From contig JAKSLE010000006.1 of the NCBI GenBank assembly GCA_024401365.1, forward strand, positions 102,592 through 166,591: DNA of 64,000 nucleotides, read 5' to 3'. Shown here piece by piece: positions 34,304-44,900 of this stretch. The notes beneath the pieces were generated by a model, which was given only the letters and a program-made list of their open reading frames with translations, was not told the origin of the DNA and did no database searches. This DNA is from Bacteroidales bacterium. Lineage in GTDB: Bacteria; Bacteroidota; Bacteroidia; Bacteroidales; Marinilabiliaceae. The translations under genes were made by a program, and so were the position numbers. The first letter of the stretch is position 1. Each line of letters begins with the position of its first letter.

Positions 34304-36245
34304 TATCAAGCGCCGCATGATAGCCTTCATATACAGCCTTCGTGATATTCGCCGGACGTAAACAGTCGCCTATCTCGCGTACAAACGGCGCCGCAGTGTG
34401 CAGTGCATCTGCATCGGCCCTGTTCGACCTCTGCCCCACCGCACAGATAATCGTATCTGCCTTTATGAGCTCTTCCTCGCCTGCCGCATTCTTGCATACC
34501 AAACCTTCTTCCGTTACTCTGAGCCCTGCACACTGCATATGCTTCTCCGCATACTTGTCCACATTCCTCATCAATATCGGACGGTTCCTTATATTGCAGT
34601 CTGGCGCCAACGTGTCTCTCATTTCTACTAAGTGTACCTTCTTCCCTTCTTGTCCAAGATGTACCGCACACTCACAACCGGCTAAGCCTCCGCCTAGGAC
34701 AACCACCGTGTCGCCAACCTTCTCTTTTTCAAGATAATAGTTGTTTACTACCACTACATTCTTGCCGTCTATGCCTGGAAGCGGTGGTACAATAGGCGTA
34801 GAACCTACAGCCACTATTAACGCATCTGGCTTCACCGTCTCTACATACTCTGGCGTTACCATAGTGTTCAATCTTATCTTGACGCCTTCTGCTATAGCTT
34901 GCTTCTCTAACGAAAGACCCAACTCATACATCTCATGCTTGAATGGGATGGCTTGCTCCGATTTCAATATGCCGCCTACCTTGTCACTCTTTTCACAGAG
35001 TATCACTTCGTGACCTCTCTGCGCAGCCGTTACTGCCGCCTTGAGCCCAGCTACTCCTGCCCCTACCACAAGTACCTTCTTCTTATGGTACGCTGGCACT
35101 ACCTCCATGCCTTCTATCTCTCTGCCTACCATAGGATTTACCGCACAACGACGGGTAAACGTAGTAGGCCTCTCCGCCATACAGGTGTAACAACGCAGAC
35201 ACTTCACTACCATATCTTCTTCTCCCGCCGCTATCTTGTTCGGCAAAAATGGATCTGCCAATAGCTGTCGGCCCATATATATCACGTCTGCCTTGCCTTC
35301 TCGCAATATCTGCTCCATCTGCTCAGGATCCGATAGACCGCCTATACAGGCTACTGGCTTCTTTACATGCTTCTTTATCTCAGCAGCATACTGCACATTC
35401 CTGCCGTGAGGCTCAAACATAGGTAGCGTAGTGTCAAAGAATCCATACTGGTACGATCCTACCGATACATGTATCAAGTCTACCAAATCTTCTACCATCT
35501 GCGCTATCTTGCACCCGTCTTCTATGGTATACCCTCCCTCAAATAGCTCACTGCCACTGATACGTATCTCTATAGGAAAATTCGCACCTACCGCAGCTCG
35601 TATCGATTGCAAAACTTCTCGCACAATGCGTACTCGGTTCTCTAGCGTACCTCCATACTCATCTGTTCTGAAATTCTGAGCAGGCGAGAGAAATTGATTC
35701 AAAAGCCAACCATGTCCAGCATGAAGCATTATCATCTCATAGCCTGCTCGCTTGCATAGAGCAGCACTCTCACCATAACTTTTTACTATATCCGCTATCT
35801 GCTCTTTCGAAAGGCCCTTCACCGGACGCCCGTCTGGACGAACCGTATCACTCGGACCCCACTGGTTGAGAGATTGCTTCTTGTCCTTGTCCGACATATA
35901 GGTGCCGGCATACTGCCCAGAATGCGAAAGTTCTATACTTGGCACCGAACCATGACGCTTGAGCGAATCGGCTACAAATGTATGCGCAGCCAAACAGCCT
36001 ACAGTCTGCAAATTAATATGCAACATATGACTGCCATCTGTCTCGGGATGCACCACAAGCTCACTCACCGTCACACTGGCAGCACCACCCTTGGCTCTTA
36101 ATTCATAAAAACCTTGCGTACGAGGACCTGGTACACAGTCTGGTGTAATATCTGTAGCTCCCATCGGAGCCGAAAACATACGATTTCGAAAAATAACATT
36201 ACCTATCTTAATAGGGCTGGTCAATAGCGGATACTTATTACTCAT
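34299..36245 (-). CDS. NADH:flavin oxidoreductase with Fe-S cluster (2,4-dienoyl-CoA reductase / BaiCD-like)
   Basis: 648 residues from the ATG at 36245 (an earlier ATG at 36275 adds ten unlike residues). The N-terminal 370 residues form an old-yellow-enzyme TIM barrel with HAGHGWLLNQFLSP and DEYGGTLENR. A cysteine motif CLRCYTC, then RRC, binds a 4Fe-4S cluster. The C-terminal half has two dinucleotide folds (VLVVGAGVAGLKAAV for FAD, VVVLGGGLAGCECAV for NADH). This is the layout of FadH, trimethylamine dehydrogenase and the bile-acid enzymes BaiCD/BaiH. It likely reduces an enoate double bond; substrate unknown. The MaoC-family hydratase 430 bp upstream may be related in lipid chemistry. Confidence 0.9.
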   Translation of the reverse strand: MSNKYPLLTSPIKIGNVIFRNRMFSAPMGATDITPDCVPGPRTQGFYELRAKGGAASVTVSELVVHPETDGSHMLHINLQTVGCLAAHTFVADSLKRHGSVPSIELSHSGQYAGTYMSDKDKKQSLNQWGPSDTVRPDGRPVKGLSKEQIADIVKSYGESAALCKRAGYEMIMLHAGHGWLLNQFLSPAQNFRTDEYGGTLENRVRIVREVLQSIRAAVGANFPIEIRISGSELFEGGYTIEDGCKIAQMVEDLVDLIHVSVGSYQYGFFDTTLPMFEPHGRNVQYAAEIKKHVKKPVACIGGLSDPEQMEQILREGKADVIYMGRQLLADPFLPNKIAAGEEDMVVKCLRCYTCMAERPTTFTRRCAVNPMVGREIEGMEVVPAYHKKKVLVVGAGVAGLKAAVTAAQRGHEVILCEKSDKVGGILKSEQAIPFKHEMYELGLSLEKQAIAEGVKIRLNTMVTPEYVETVKPDALIVAVGSTPIVPPLPGIDGKNVVVVNNYYLEKEKVGDTVVVLGGGLAGCECAVHLGQEGKKVHLVEMRDTLAPDCNIRNRPILMRNVDKYAEKHMQCAGLRVTEEGLVCKNAAGEEELIKADTIICAVGQRSNRADADALHTAAPFVREIGDCLRPANITKAVYEGYHAALDI

Positions 36246-36475
36246 TATCTTAATATCATGATATTCTGTTAACATATTTTACGAATCATCCATACACGAT
36301 GTTTCAAAATCCAATCTAAATATCCCCCAAAATCCCACTGACGTATTCTGACGCATTAAGACGTGTTAACCTAATATATTTACATGTATAAAACATTCCA
36401 CCACCAACACCTAGCCCATCTCCCAAAATCTACCCCATCAAAAAAACAACCTCAAGCCAACCCCACCGCAATGTA

Positions 36476-36497
36476 GAGACGTAGCGCGCTACGTCTC
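36476..36497. repeat. REP-like perfect palindrome
   Basis: A perfect 22-bp palindrome with half-site GAGACGTAGCG, preceded by TGTA and followed by CACCCCTACA. It resembles the TGTAGAGACG-type dispersed intergenic repeats seen in several phyla. A related but different hairpin starting TGTAGAG lies at 49804-49830. No RAYT transposase is present in the window. Confidence 0.6.
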
Positions 36498-36629
36498 CAC
36501 CCCTACAAGCTCTTTTCTTGCTTCGTTTCCTTCTGACGGCCAGAATTGAAAATCGACGCAGTCAAGAAAATGAACCGAAGGTGCATCTATATTCTGACGT
36601 CTTGTTTGCCCGGCAAAAGCAAACAAAAA

Positions 36630-36649
36630 GAGCGTGACAAAGCACGCTC
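36630..36649 (-). terminator. Terminator of the MaoC-type gene
   Basis: A 7-bp perfect stem (GAGCGTG / CACGCTC) with a 6-nt loop; on the minus strand it is followed by TTTTTGTTT, 25 bp past the stop codon. Confidence 0.8.
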
Positions 36650-36673
36650 CAAATATCAAAAAAATAAACTACT

Positions 36674-37141
36674 CTACGAGTTAAAATGATAAAGAAAAAC
36701 TATCTCTCCCTCATACGCAGGCTTGCGATTACCTTCTATCTCAAGCTTTACAGTCATGTTAGCCTTTGTTGTACCACGAAGATCAACTACCGAACCAACC
36801 TTAACATGAAGTCTTACTCGCGAACCAACAATTACAGGCTGATTGAACTTGAAGTGCTCAATACCATAGTTAATCTGATCTTTTACATTGCGAACATCTA
36901 CTATCTGCTCCCAAAGATGTGGAAGAATCGATAAAGTCAAATATCCATGTGCAATAGTGTTGCCAAATGTCGACTCCCTCTTCGCCTTCTCTACGTCAAC
37001 ATGTATCCACTGGTGATCAAGTGTCGCATCCGCAAAAAGGTTAATCTGATCTTGGTCAAATGTATGCCAATCCGACACACCCAACTCTTGACCTACCAAT
37101 GCCTCAAGCTCAGCAAAACTACTGATAATCTTCTTTTCCAT
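36674..37141 (-). CDS. MaoC-family (R)-specific enoyl-CoA hydratase-like protein
   Basis: 155 residues of the hot-dog fold MaoC family. The hydratase motif is clear: FADATLDHQWIHVD (catalytic Asp and His), then FGNTIAHGYLTLSILP. Members hydrate 2-enoyl-CoA to (R)-3-hydroxyacyl-CoA. This short single-domain type is close to the NodN-like and PhaJ-like proteins. Single-gene unit with its own terminator. The nearby Fe-S reductase could act on related acyl substrates, but this is only inference from proximity. Confidence 0.88.
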   Translation of the reverse strand: MEKKIISSFAELEALVGQELGVSDWHTFDQDQINLFADATLDHQWIHVDVEKAKRESTFGNTIAHGYLTLSILPHLWEQIVDVRNVKDQINYGIEHFKFNQPVIVGSRVRLHVKVGSVVDLRGTTKANMTVKLEIEGNRKPAYEGEIVFLYHFNS

Positions 37142-37209
37142 ATATCTTGCTATTAGTGATTTGTTCTTATTAAAACTCTAAAATTCAGCCAAATTGTTCG
37201 CGAAGTTAA

Positions 37210-39135
37210 TCACTTTTCGCGATATGCAAGCATTTGTGCCGCAAAATCACTCTCCTCTACTAACTCCACATCCTTAGGCTCCCCACCTCCTCCAAGTACC
37301 AACTTGTACCTCGGATTAACAAAGCACGAGAACGGCGCAACTCCAAGCGCATCATACCTCATCTTTATCTCTTTGTGTAATTCTAGGTCAACTTTCACAC
37401 CATACGTCTCTACTATGTCGCGCGCAGCCTCAAAGTCTCCTTCACTCTTTATGCGCTGTATCTCTCTTAATAACTGACCAAAGACTTCTCGCATCTTCTC
37501 ATAGTCTTTTATCGTCACATAGTGCTTGCCTTCCCTAACTACCATCTCTGCCGCACCCCCACAGTGCTCCAACGCCCAGGCTGCTATAAGATGCCTGTTG
37601 CGCATATGGGATTCTTCTATATTGGTCCCAAGCTCTAGTCGAGATAGCTGAACCAATAACCCACTGCGCATATATGAGTCGTAATGCGACCACGCAGCTT
37701 CTTTATTTGGCAACAAACCCAACTCTACTATCTTGTCGTCTGCCATAAAATAAAGGGCATAAAGGTCGGCTCGCGTCTCTTCTATTGTGCTGCCATAGGC
37801 CTTGAGCGCATCTAGCGTTACCCCCTCTTTCATCTGCCCGGAACCGTGCCCTAGACATTCGTGCAACTGCGTATGAAGGTCGTCTGCTTCCGAACCATAT
37901 TTGCGCGCATTCTCACTCTCTTCTAAGGAATAGGCAAACTCATCTAATACACCTGACGATTGCGACGCCTCATGGTACGCCCCCTCTATATTGGCAAGGG
38001 CTACCGACTTCGAGCCGTATTGCTCTCTTATCCAGTCGGCATTCGGTAGATTGATGCCTATAGGCGTGGTAGGATAACAGTCTCCACCTAACATGGCTAC
38101 GTTGACTATATTCATACTTACTCCCTTCACATCTCGCTTCTTATATTCAGAGGCTACCGGCGACCGGTCTTCAAACCATTGGGCATTCTCTGCTATAGTG
38201 GCTACATGCTTGGTCTTCTCTTCGTCTCGTATCTCTACTACCGATTCCCATGTGGCTTTCAACCCTAATGGATCTGAATATACTTCTATAAAGCCGTTTA
38301 TAAAGTCTATCTTTAGGTCTTTGTCCGATACCCATACTTTATTCATCTCGTCAAAGGTGTCTGGATTACCATCCCTATAATAGGATATCAACAACTCTAT
38401 AGTCTTCTTCTGCTTGTCCGTAAGTGCATACGCCATAGCCTTCTCAAGATTCTTGATAATGGCCCTTATCTGCATGCCATACATGCCGTTCTGGTCCCAG
38501 ACCTCTTCTACCAACTCCGTGCCGTTCTTGATCAACTTGCTGTTCAGGGGATGCTTGCCCTTAACGTCGGAGTAATATCGCTCTACTTCTTGCTGCGATA
38601 CTCTGTCTCCATAGAAATTGACCGACGAGGCATATACCAAATCTACACCGTCCGCAAGGGATACTTTCTTGGCATCAAAATTTGGATCAAAGAAAATATC
38701 ACAGTATAGAGCGCGCATCGACTCTTGCGATTCCTCAAATATCTTGCCCATCTCTTCGTCCATAGTCTTCGTCACAGGCAAGATAATATATTTGTCATAC
38801 CACCCCAAAAATTGCTCCTTCGTGAAATCGGCTTTGAACTTGTCATTGCTGTAATGGTGATGTATACCATTGGCTACCCAAATGCGCTTGGCATACGTCA
38901 TTAGACCTTCGTCTACTTCCCCATCGGCTTTCATGCCTATTATTATCTTCTCTACAACGTCCCTGACCATAAGGTTGAACTTGTAGTTCTGATCCCATAT
39001 AATATCTCGTCCAGCTTCTGCTGCTTGCGCTAAATAGTATACAAGCATCTTCTCGTTGAGCGATAACTTATCAAAACCGGGAACGTCATATCGTAATACC
39101 CGTATATCGGCAAATTGTTCTAGTATCGGATTCAT
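37210..39135 (-). CDS. Dipeptidyl peptidase III (M49 family)
   Basis: 641 residues. The M49 zinc motif HECLGH is at residues 425-430 and the third-ligand motif EETRADLYALYF follows about 30 residues later; both are intact. There is no signal peptide, so it should act in the cytosol, unlike some Bacteroidota DPP III forms. It removes dipeptides from the N-terminus of short peptides. It ends the operon begun by the phosphatase-fold gene and thiD, lying 18 bp after thiD. Confidence 0.92.
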   Translation of the reverse strand: MNPILEQFADIRVLRYDVPGFDKLSLNEKMLVYYLAQAAEAGRDIIWDQNYKFNLMVRDVVEKIIIGMKADGEVDEGLMTYAKRIWVANGIHHHYSNDKFKADFTKEQFLGWYDKYIILPVTKTMDEEMGKIFEESQESMRALYCDIFFDPNFDAKKVSLADGVDLVYASSVNFYGDRVSQQEVERYYSDVKGKHPLNSKLIKNGTELVEEVWDQNGMYGMQIRAIIKNLEKAMAYALTDKQKKTIELLISYYRDGNPDTFDEMNKVWVSDKDLKIDFINGFIEVYSDPLGLKATWESVVEIRDEEKTKHVATIAENAQWFEDRSPVASEYKKRDVKGVSMNIVNVAMLGGDCYPTTPIGINLPNADWIREQYGSKSVALANIEGAYHEASQSSGVLDEFAYSLEESENARKYGSEADDLHTQLHECLGHGSGQMKEGVTLDALKAYGSTIEETRADLYALYFMADDKIVELGLLPNKEAAWSHYDSYMRSGLLVQLSRLELGTNIEESHMRNRHLIAAWALEHCGGAAEMVVREGKHYVTIKDYEKMREVFGQLLREIQRIKSEGDFEAARDIVETYGVKVDLELHKEIKMRYDALGVAPFSCFVNPRYKLVLGGGGEPKDVELVEESDFAAQMLAYREK

Positions 39136-39153
39136 TTTATTGTCGTCTGTTTT

Positions 39154-39996
39154 TTATTTCCATAATTCCCAAAAATGATGCAACGGCCCATGCCCCTCGC
39201 CTATCTCATACCTCGCCGCACCTTTTATGGCACTGGCTACATAGTCATGTGCCTTCCCAACTATCTCGCTAAGTTGTCTTCCTTTCTCTATGGCCATGTA
39301 CGAGGCTATGGCTGTCGATAACGTACAGCCCGTACCATGCGTGTTGGGGGTATCTATATATTCATGAGTGTATGCATATATCTCCCCTCTTCTCTCTGCA
39401 TCACATAGCATGTCACTGGTCTGCCCTCTCTCCATAGCCCCTTTCTTGTGCCCCCCTTTGAGCAGAATGGATGTCTTGCATCGCTCTACTAACACCTTGG
39501 CTACTTCTTCCATCTCTATATCTTCTCCTTCTATACCTAATATCTGCATCGCTTCTGGTATATTGGGGGTTACCAGCCTTACGTAGGGCATCAACTCGTC
39601 ACAGAGCATCTTCAACCCGTCTCTCTTGAGAAACGTAGCGCCTGATGTACTGGCTAATACAGGGTCTAATACTACATTGGCCAACTTATATTCTTTCAAT
39701 AGCTTGGCAACGGTCATTATCTGTTCCTTGCCACAGAGCATGCCTATCTTCACCGTGTCCGTCCCCGTGTCGTCTAATATGGCCCTTACTTGTGCCTCTA
39801 TCATCGACGCCGACATCGGCATTACTTCTCTTACGCCTTGCGTATTCTGTACTACCACAGCTGTTATCACATTGGTAGCGTAACAACCTAAAGCAGCAGC
39901 TGTCTTTAGGTCTGCTTGTATGCCAGCACCCGACGTGGGGTCTGTTCCAGCTATGGACATCACTAGCTTGTAGCGCATCTTGTTCAGAGTGTCCAT
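39154..39996 (-). CDS. thiD: Hydroxymethylpyrimidine / phosphomethylpyrimidine kinase ThiD
   Basis: 280 residues of the ribokinase fold. MSIAGTDPTSGAGIQADLKT, VLDPVLASTSG, and the anion-hole motif TPNTHGTGCTLSTAIASY are all hallmarks of ThiD. It phosphorylates HMP and HMP-P for thiamine synthesis. I keep the ATG at 39996, which is preceded by AAGAGAA; the inner ATG at 39978 (MRYKLVM) matches the family start equally well. No other thiamine gene is nearby, and the neighbours are a phosphatase-fold protein and a peptidase. Confidence 0.93.
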   Translation of the reverse strand: MDTLNKMRYKLVMSIAGTDPTSGAGIQADLKTAAALGCYATNVITAVVVQNTQGVREVMPMSASMIEAQVRAILDDTGTDTVKIGMLCGKEQIMTVAKLLKEYKLANVVLDPVLASTSGATFLKRDGLKMLCDELMPYVRLVTPNIPEAMQILGIEGEDIEMEEVAKVLVERCKTSILLKGGHKKGAMERGQTSDMLCDAERRGEIYAYTHEYIDTPNTHGTGCTLSTAIASYMAIEKGRQLSEIVGKAHDYVASAIKGAARYEIGEGHGPLHHFWELWK

Positions 39997-40006
39997 ATTT
40001 CTCTTG

Positions 40007-41647
40007 TTATTTTATAAGGTGTATGGCACTCCCACTGCAGCCGTCTGGATTGGCTACCCCTATAAGCCGGGTAACAGTGGGCGCTACATCTATCATATTG
40101 TGCTCTTCATATTCTAATGCATGCGGTACACGCCAACCATAAAATACCAATGGCACCGGCTCTACTACCCATAATTGCTGTATCTGCCTACCATCATCCA
40201 TCTCGTCTGCCCACCCTGGCTGAAGATATAGCACAATGTCTCCCGAACGCCGCGGATGATAGTTGCGCCGCAACATCTGTACTATGGGCATATCACTGTC
40301 CATCAGGTCAAGGTCTCGAGCTACTATGGCCCTCTCTATACCTTTTATCTGCGCCAGAAAGTCCGCACTCTCTACCAATAGACTGTCCCATTGTACCTTG
40401 CGCTCGTTGGCCAACTCCCTGTCAAGGTATATCGCACCGGGCGCATAGTTCTTTACCCACTGCGCTTGTCCATGCTTGGCCATCAGATATAGGTTGAGTA
40501 TCGCCGTGGCTCGCTTCATCGAAACTACTCCCTTCGGCTCCCAGTGTTGCGAGGTGGTCGACTGTAAATCATGTACACTCTGCGCCGCCGTAAATACTAC
40601 TAGGGTGTTCTGCATCCCTATATGCTGGTCTATCGCTTTGAGTAGCGACGCTATACTGCCGTCAAGATGCAACAGCAAGTCCTCACTCTCTGCATCTAAG
40701 GGCTGCTTCTTGGCACATACCGATGGCGTAAGCGAAAACTCTATGGTCAACATGTCTGGTATGTCGTCTTTGCCCATGTCTTCCATCAATAGTAGCGCTG
40801 TCGCAAAGTCTCTTATAAGCGAATTGCCATACGGCGAACCTACCAACCGCTGATATTTGTACCCTTTGCCGCCTGCAGGTTGCTTCATGGGATAATAAAA
40901 CGAACTCTGCTTCTCCCCTGGGAAAAACTTGGATATGTGATAGGTACTTATATCTTGCGATGGCGCCCATATCTTGTCTAAGTATAAATCTGGCAACTTC
41001 TTGTCGTTGAACTCGGCTATCCAACCGTGATTCACACTGTCTACTTGCAGATTCTCAGTCCTGAGCCTGCCCTTCGACGCATCAAACCATATCACTGGTT
41101 CGGGTACCTGCGTGCCACTGCTCCATAGTAGATTCTCTGGATGAAAGCCTATAGCATACATCTTGGCCTTGTCATTGTATATCCTGCGTATCTGATTGCC
41201 TATCGTGGAACAGAACAACTGCCCGTTGCATACACTGGCAGCCGAATCCAAACTCCCCGAATTCTTGTCAAACGCATCCCCAAATATAGCGTGTATTCTG
41301 TGATTGCTGTAATGGTCTATCCACTGCTCTCCTACTATACCATGAGTAGCAGCTGGCGCCCCAGTAAATAGAGTAGCCATATTCTTCCCCGCATAGTTGC
41401 CTCCAGCATCATAATAGGCATACGACATCTGGGTGCCTCCATTGAGTAAACGCTTGAATCCGTCATTGCCTAACCTAGGTAATACTATGCGCAATTGCTC
41501 ATTTGATAGATTGTCTACCACAAGCCACAACACAAGCCTCGGCTTCTCCGATGTAATGTCCCCAGTCTGAACCGTACGCTGCGCAATCAGCCCTACCACC
41601 GATACCAATAGCATCAGCAACATCATATAAATTCGTCGTCTCATCAA
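40007..41647 (-). CDS. Alkaline-phosphatase-fold protein with lost catalytic residues (PafA-like pseudoenzyme)
   Basis: 546 residues with a signal peptide (MMLLMLLVSVVGLIAQ). The fold follows PafA-type phosphatases: VVDNLSNEQL (Asp45 kept), GFKRLLNGG, ATLFTGAPAATHGI, then GSPYGNSLIRDFA and a C-terminal WMPVVFYG-like region. The catalytic Thr expected before ATLFTG is Ala86 (YAGKNM in place of YTAPGH). The STDYVGH metal motif reads SLTPSVCAK, and the ADHG motif reads AAQS. With nucleophile and metal ligands lost, it is probably not a phosphatase; it may be structural or regulatory in the envelope. First gene of an operon with thiD and DPP III. Confidence 0.8.
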   Translation of the reverse strand: MMRRRIYMMLLMLLVSVVGLIAQRTVQTGDITSEKPRLVLWLVVDNLSNEQLRIVLPRLGNDGFKRLLNGGTQMSYAYYDAGGNYAGKNMATLFTGAPAATHGIVGEQWIDHYSNHRIHAIFGDAFDKNSGSLDSAASVCNGQLFCSTIGNQIRRIYNDKAKMYAIGFHPENLLWSSGTQVPEPVIWFDASKGRLRTENLQVDSVNHGWIAEFNDKKLPDLYLDKIWAPSQDISTYHISKFFPGEKQSSFYYPMKQPAGGKGYKYQRLVGSPYGNSLIRDFATALLLMEDMGKDDIPDMLTIEFSLTPSVCAKKQPLDAESEDLLLHLDGSIASLLKAIDQHIGMQNTLVVFTAAQSVHDLQSTTSQHWEPKGVVSMKRATAILNLYLMAKHGQAQWVKNYAPGAIYLDRELANERKVQWDSLLVESADFLAQIKGIERAIVARDLDLMDSDMPIVQMLRRNYHPRRSGDIVLYLQPGWADEMDDGRQIQQLWVVEPVPLVFYGWRVPHALEYEEHNMIDVAPTVTRLIGVANPDGCSGSAIHLIK

Positions 41648-41753
41648 CTTCTGTTCTTTAAACGCCTACAAAGATAATGCATTGGACCAAATTCCACGGC
41701 TATTTCTATATTTATTTCAACCAACGGTTTTTAGCTCTTGCTTATCTCCCTTA

Positions 41754-41801
41754 AATAAAAAAACTGCGAGCAAACAATACCTTCTATATACCTAGAGACT
41801 A
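41754..41801 (-). repeat. Copy B of a shared upstream element
   Basis: About 48 bp sharing AAACTGCGAGCAAAC and TATACCTAGAGACTA with copy A at 20351-20397. It lies 107-154 bp upstream of the phosphatase-fold gene in the same relative orientation as copy A to its gene. In the gene direction it reads TATTGTTTG, CTCGCAG and a T-run. The rest of the gap 41648-41928 between the divergent genes shows nothing else I can call. Confidence 0.6.
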
Positions 41802-41928
41802 CTTACCAACTACCTTTACCTTAACTAAAATCATACTTGATAAGTGAACATAAAACTTTACAAATTGTAACAATATGAAACTCCACAACGTAACAAAGCA
41901 CCAAATATTAGCGCACTAATAGGTAATT

Positions 41929-44900
41929 ATGAGCGAAAAGATTCTAGAAGCATTGATGCAGTTGTTCGCTATCGTAGCATCCGTCCGCGGAAGCAGCGAC
42001 ATGAGCGAACGTCGCAAAGTAGTCTACACTTTTCTCTCAGAACAGCTCAATAAGGAACTGGCCAACAAATACATTTCTCGATTCGACGAGTATTATAGAA
42101 ATAATATCCAACAGGCCCAACGCTCCGAAAACCACTACAAGGTAATCTCTCGTATCTCGTCTAAGGCTACCCGTATAGCTATCGAAATAAATCGCGAACT
42201 TTCTCTCTACCAAAAGTATATCGTCCTCGTAGAGTTGTACGAATACCTCAATACCGGTCAGGTGTCCTACACCGAACGGGGTTTGGTGTCCGACGTTGTG
42301 GCTGATAAATTCAATATCTCTCAGGCCGACTTCGAGCATATTCGCGACTTCATCCTCGATACCGATACGGTGCCCGATAGAGTGATCTTCTCTAGCAACG
42401 AAAACTGCGAGTCTTTCGTCGAACCTAAATATGTATTTTGGGAGGACTTGGGCGGCGACCTGCCTTTCATATACCTCCCTACCGTTAATATATTCCTCTT
42501 TAAGTACTTCGGAACTCAGAAGATGGAGATGAACGGCGTGCCCGTAGAACCGGGTCGCACCCATATCCTCCGATCAGGTAACAGCATTCGTAATAATACA
42601 GCTGCACCTATCTTCTACAACGACATGACTAAGCAGACAACCGCTCTTAATAATGCTACTCCTGTCACTTTCGAAGCCCGAAACGTCGTATACCATTTCA
42701 ACCCCACTACCGTCGGCCTCCATAAATTCTCTTTCGAGTCCGAAAGCGGTCGCCTCGTGGGTATCATGGGTATCTCTGGTTCGGGTAAGTCTACTTTGCT
42801 CAACGTCATCTCTGGTATAGGTAAGCCTACTAACGGTAACGTATACATAAATAATATAGATATCTACGAGAACCCCGAGGCTATCCAGGGCCTCATAGGC
42901 TACGTGGCTCAGGATGATATCTTATACGAGGATCTTACCGTATACGAAAACTTGTACTATAGCGCTAAGTTGTCTTTCGGCAACTTGCCTATCCAGTTCA
43001 TAGAGGAACGCGTAAGTAATATCCTACACCAACTTGGTCTCTGGGATATACGCAATATCAAGGTGGGTTCCCCTCTCAATAAAAAAATTTCCGGCGGTCA
43101 GCGCAAACGCCTCAATATAGCTCTCGAACTGATTCGCGAACCGCCAATCCTTATACTCGACGAGCCTACTTCGGGCTTGTCTTCCCAGGATTCTCAGAAT
43201 ATCATCGAACTCCTGAAGGACCTTACCATCAGAGGTAAACTGATATTTGTCGTTATCCACCAACCTTCTTCGGATATCTTTAAGATGTTCGACCAGCTGC
43301 TGGTTATCGATACCGGCGGCTACCTTATATACGACGGTAACCCTATCGAGAGCTTGAAGTATTTCCGCTATAGCCTCCACATGATCGACTCCGAGGATGT
43401 CGAATGTAAACATTGCGGTAATATAAATGTCGAACAGGTCCTATCCCTCATCTCTACCCCTATCGTGGATGAGTACGGTAACGCTACTGATAACCGTAAG
43501 ATAACCCCCGAGGAGTGGTACGAGAAATTCAATTGGGGCGACCTGGATATATCTTATATCGGCGACCCCGAACCTCTGCCTACTACAAAGTTCAAGGTGC
43601 CTAACAGAATCCGCCAGGCTGTCCTATATCTGCAACGCGACCTCAAGGCTAAGTTCGCTAATATGCAGTATATCCTCATCAACTTGCTGGAAACTCCTGT
43701 ACTGGCCCTGATATTGTCCTTGCTTATCAAGTACTACAACGTCGACGAGGGCGCTACATATTCTTTCGGTAACAACGTCAATATACCCGTATTCTTTATC
43801 ATGGGTATCATCATAGCCTACTTCGTGGGTCTTACCGTCGCAGCGGAGGAAATCATTCAAGACCGCCCTATCCAGCGCCGAGAACGATTCATGAACCTAA
43901 GCCGCCAGAGCTATATCGTCTCTAAGGTTATCCAGACTAGCATATTGTCTGTAATCCAGATGATTATGTTCGTCTTCATAAGCTCCCTCATCTTGGAGTT
44001 CAAGGAGATGCACCTCCACATGTGGCTCATCCTCGTCGCTACGGCTATCAACGCCAACTTGCTGGGACTGATTCTCTCCGATACTATGCGAAAGAGTATC
44101 AATATCTATATCATCATACCTTTCATGGTCATACCGCAACTTATCTTGTCGGGCGTCTTCGTAAAGTATGATAAGATGAACCCTAATCTCTCCAACCCTA
44201 TCTATGTCCCTGCTTACGGTAACGTTATAACTGCTCGATGGGCTTTCGAGGCTTTGGCGGTCAACCAGTTCGTATACAATGAGTACGAAAACGAGTTCTA
44301 TATCTTCCATAAACAGAAGTCTCAGTCGTCTTACTATAAGGATTACTGGGAACCTCAATTGCGTTCCGAACTTAATAAGGCACTGAAATATTCCAACGAC
44401 CCAGCCGAACGCGAAAAATTGGTGAGCATCCTCACTATGGTCAAAAACGAAATATACGACCCTTCTCACCAGTTCAAACAGTTGACTTTGCCTCGAGAGG
44501 AGCTCTTCGAACCTTCGTTCTTCAACTCCGCCGCACACGAGGCTATCCGCGAATACCTGGGCGCCGTACGCAAATACAACGTCCAGCTCTATAATAAGGC
44601 CGATAAGGACGAGGATAAACATCGTAAGGATTTTACATCGGAACAACTGCAGGAAATGCACGATAATTACGCCAACGACGCTATCGCCGAGTTCGTAACA
44701 AATAAGGCTTCTATCGCTAGCGATGTAATAGTGGAACTTAATGGTCACTTGTACCAAAAGACCGACCAGGTCTTCCACGATACAACCGATTCTCTCAACG
44801 CACCTCTATTCTCCCCCTATAAGTATGTCTTCGGAACTAAGGTGGATACCTTCTCCTTTGGTTTACTGGTCATCTGGATATTCAATATCTTGATGTACAT

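Larger units (their letters stand above)
36276..36673. other. 398-bp intergenic stretch with a REP-like palindrome and a terminator
   Basis: No gene is seen. It holds the 22-bp palindrome at 36476-36497 and the terminator of the MaoC-type gene. The remainder is low-complexity, C- and A-rich sequence. Confidence 0.6.

Noticed and set aside
36301-36460. Direct repeats near TTCTGACG and GACG in the intergenic stretch
   Set aside because: The matches are short and imperfect and do not form a regular array.
42037-44778. Minus-strand frames up to 293 codons opposite the ABC transporter
   Set aside because: These come from the codon bias of the plus-strand gene; the composition (many Val, Leu, Asp) is typical of reverse-read strongly biased genes.
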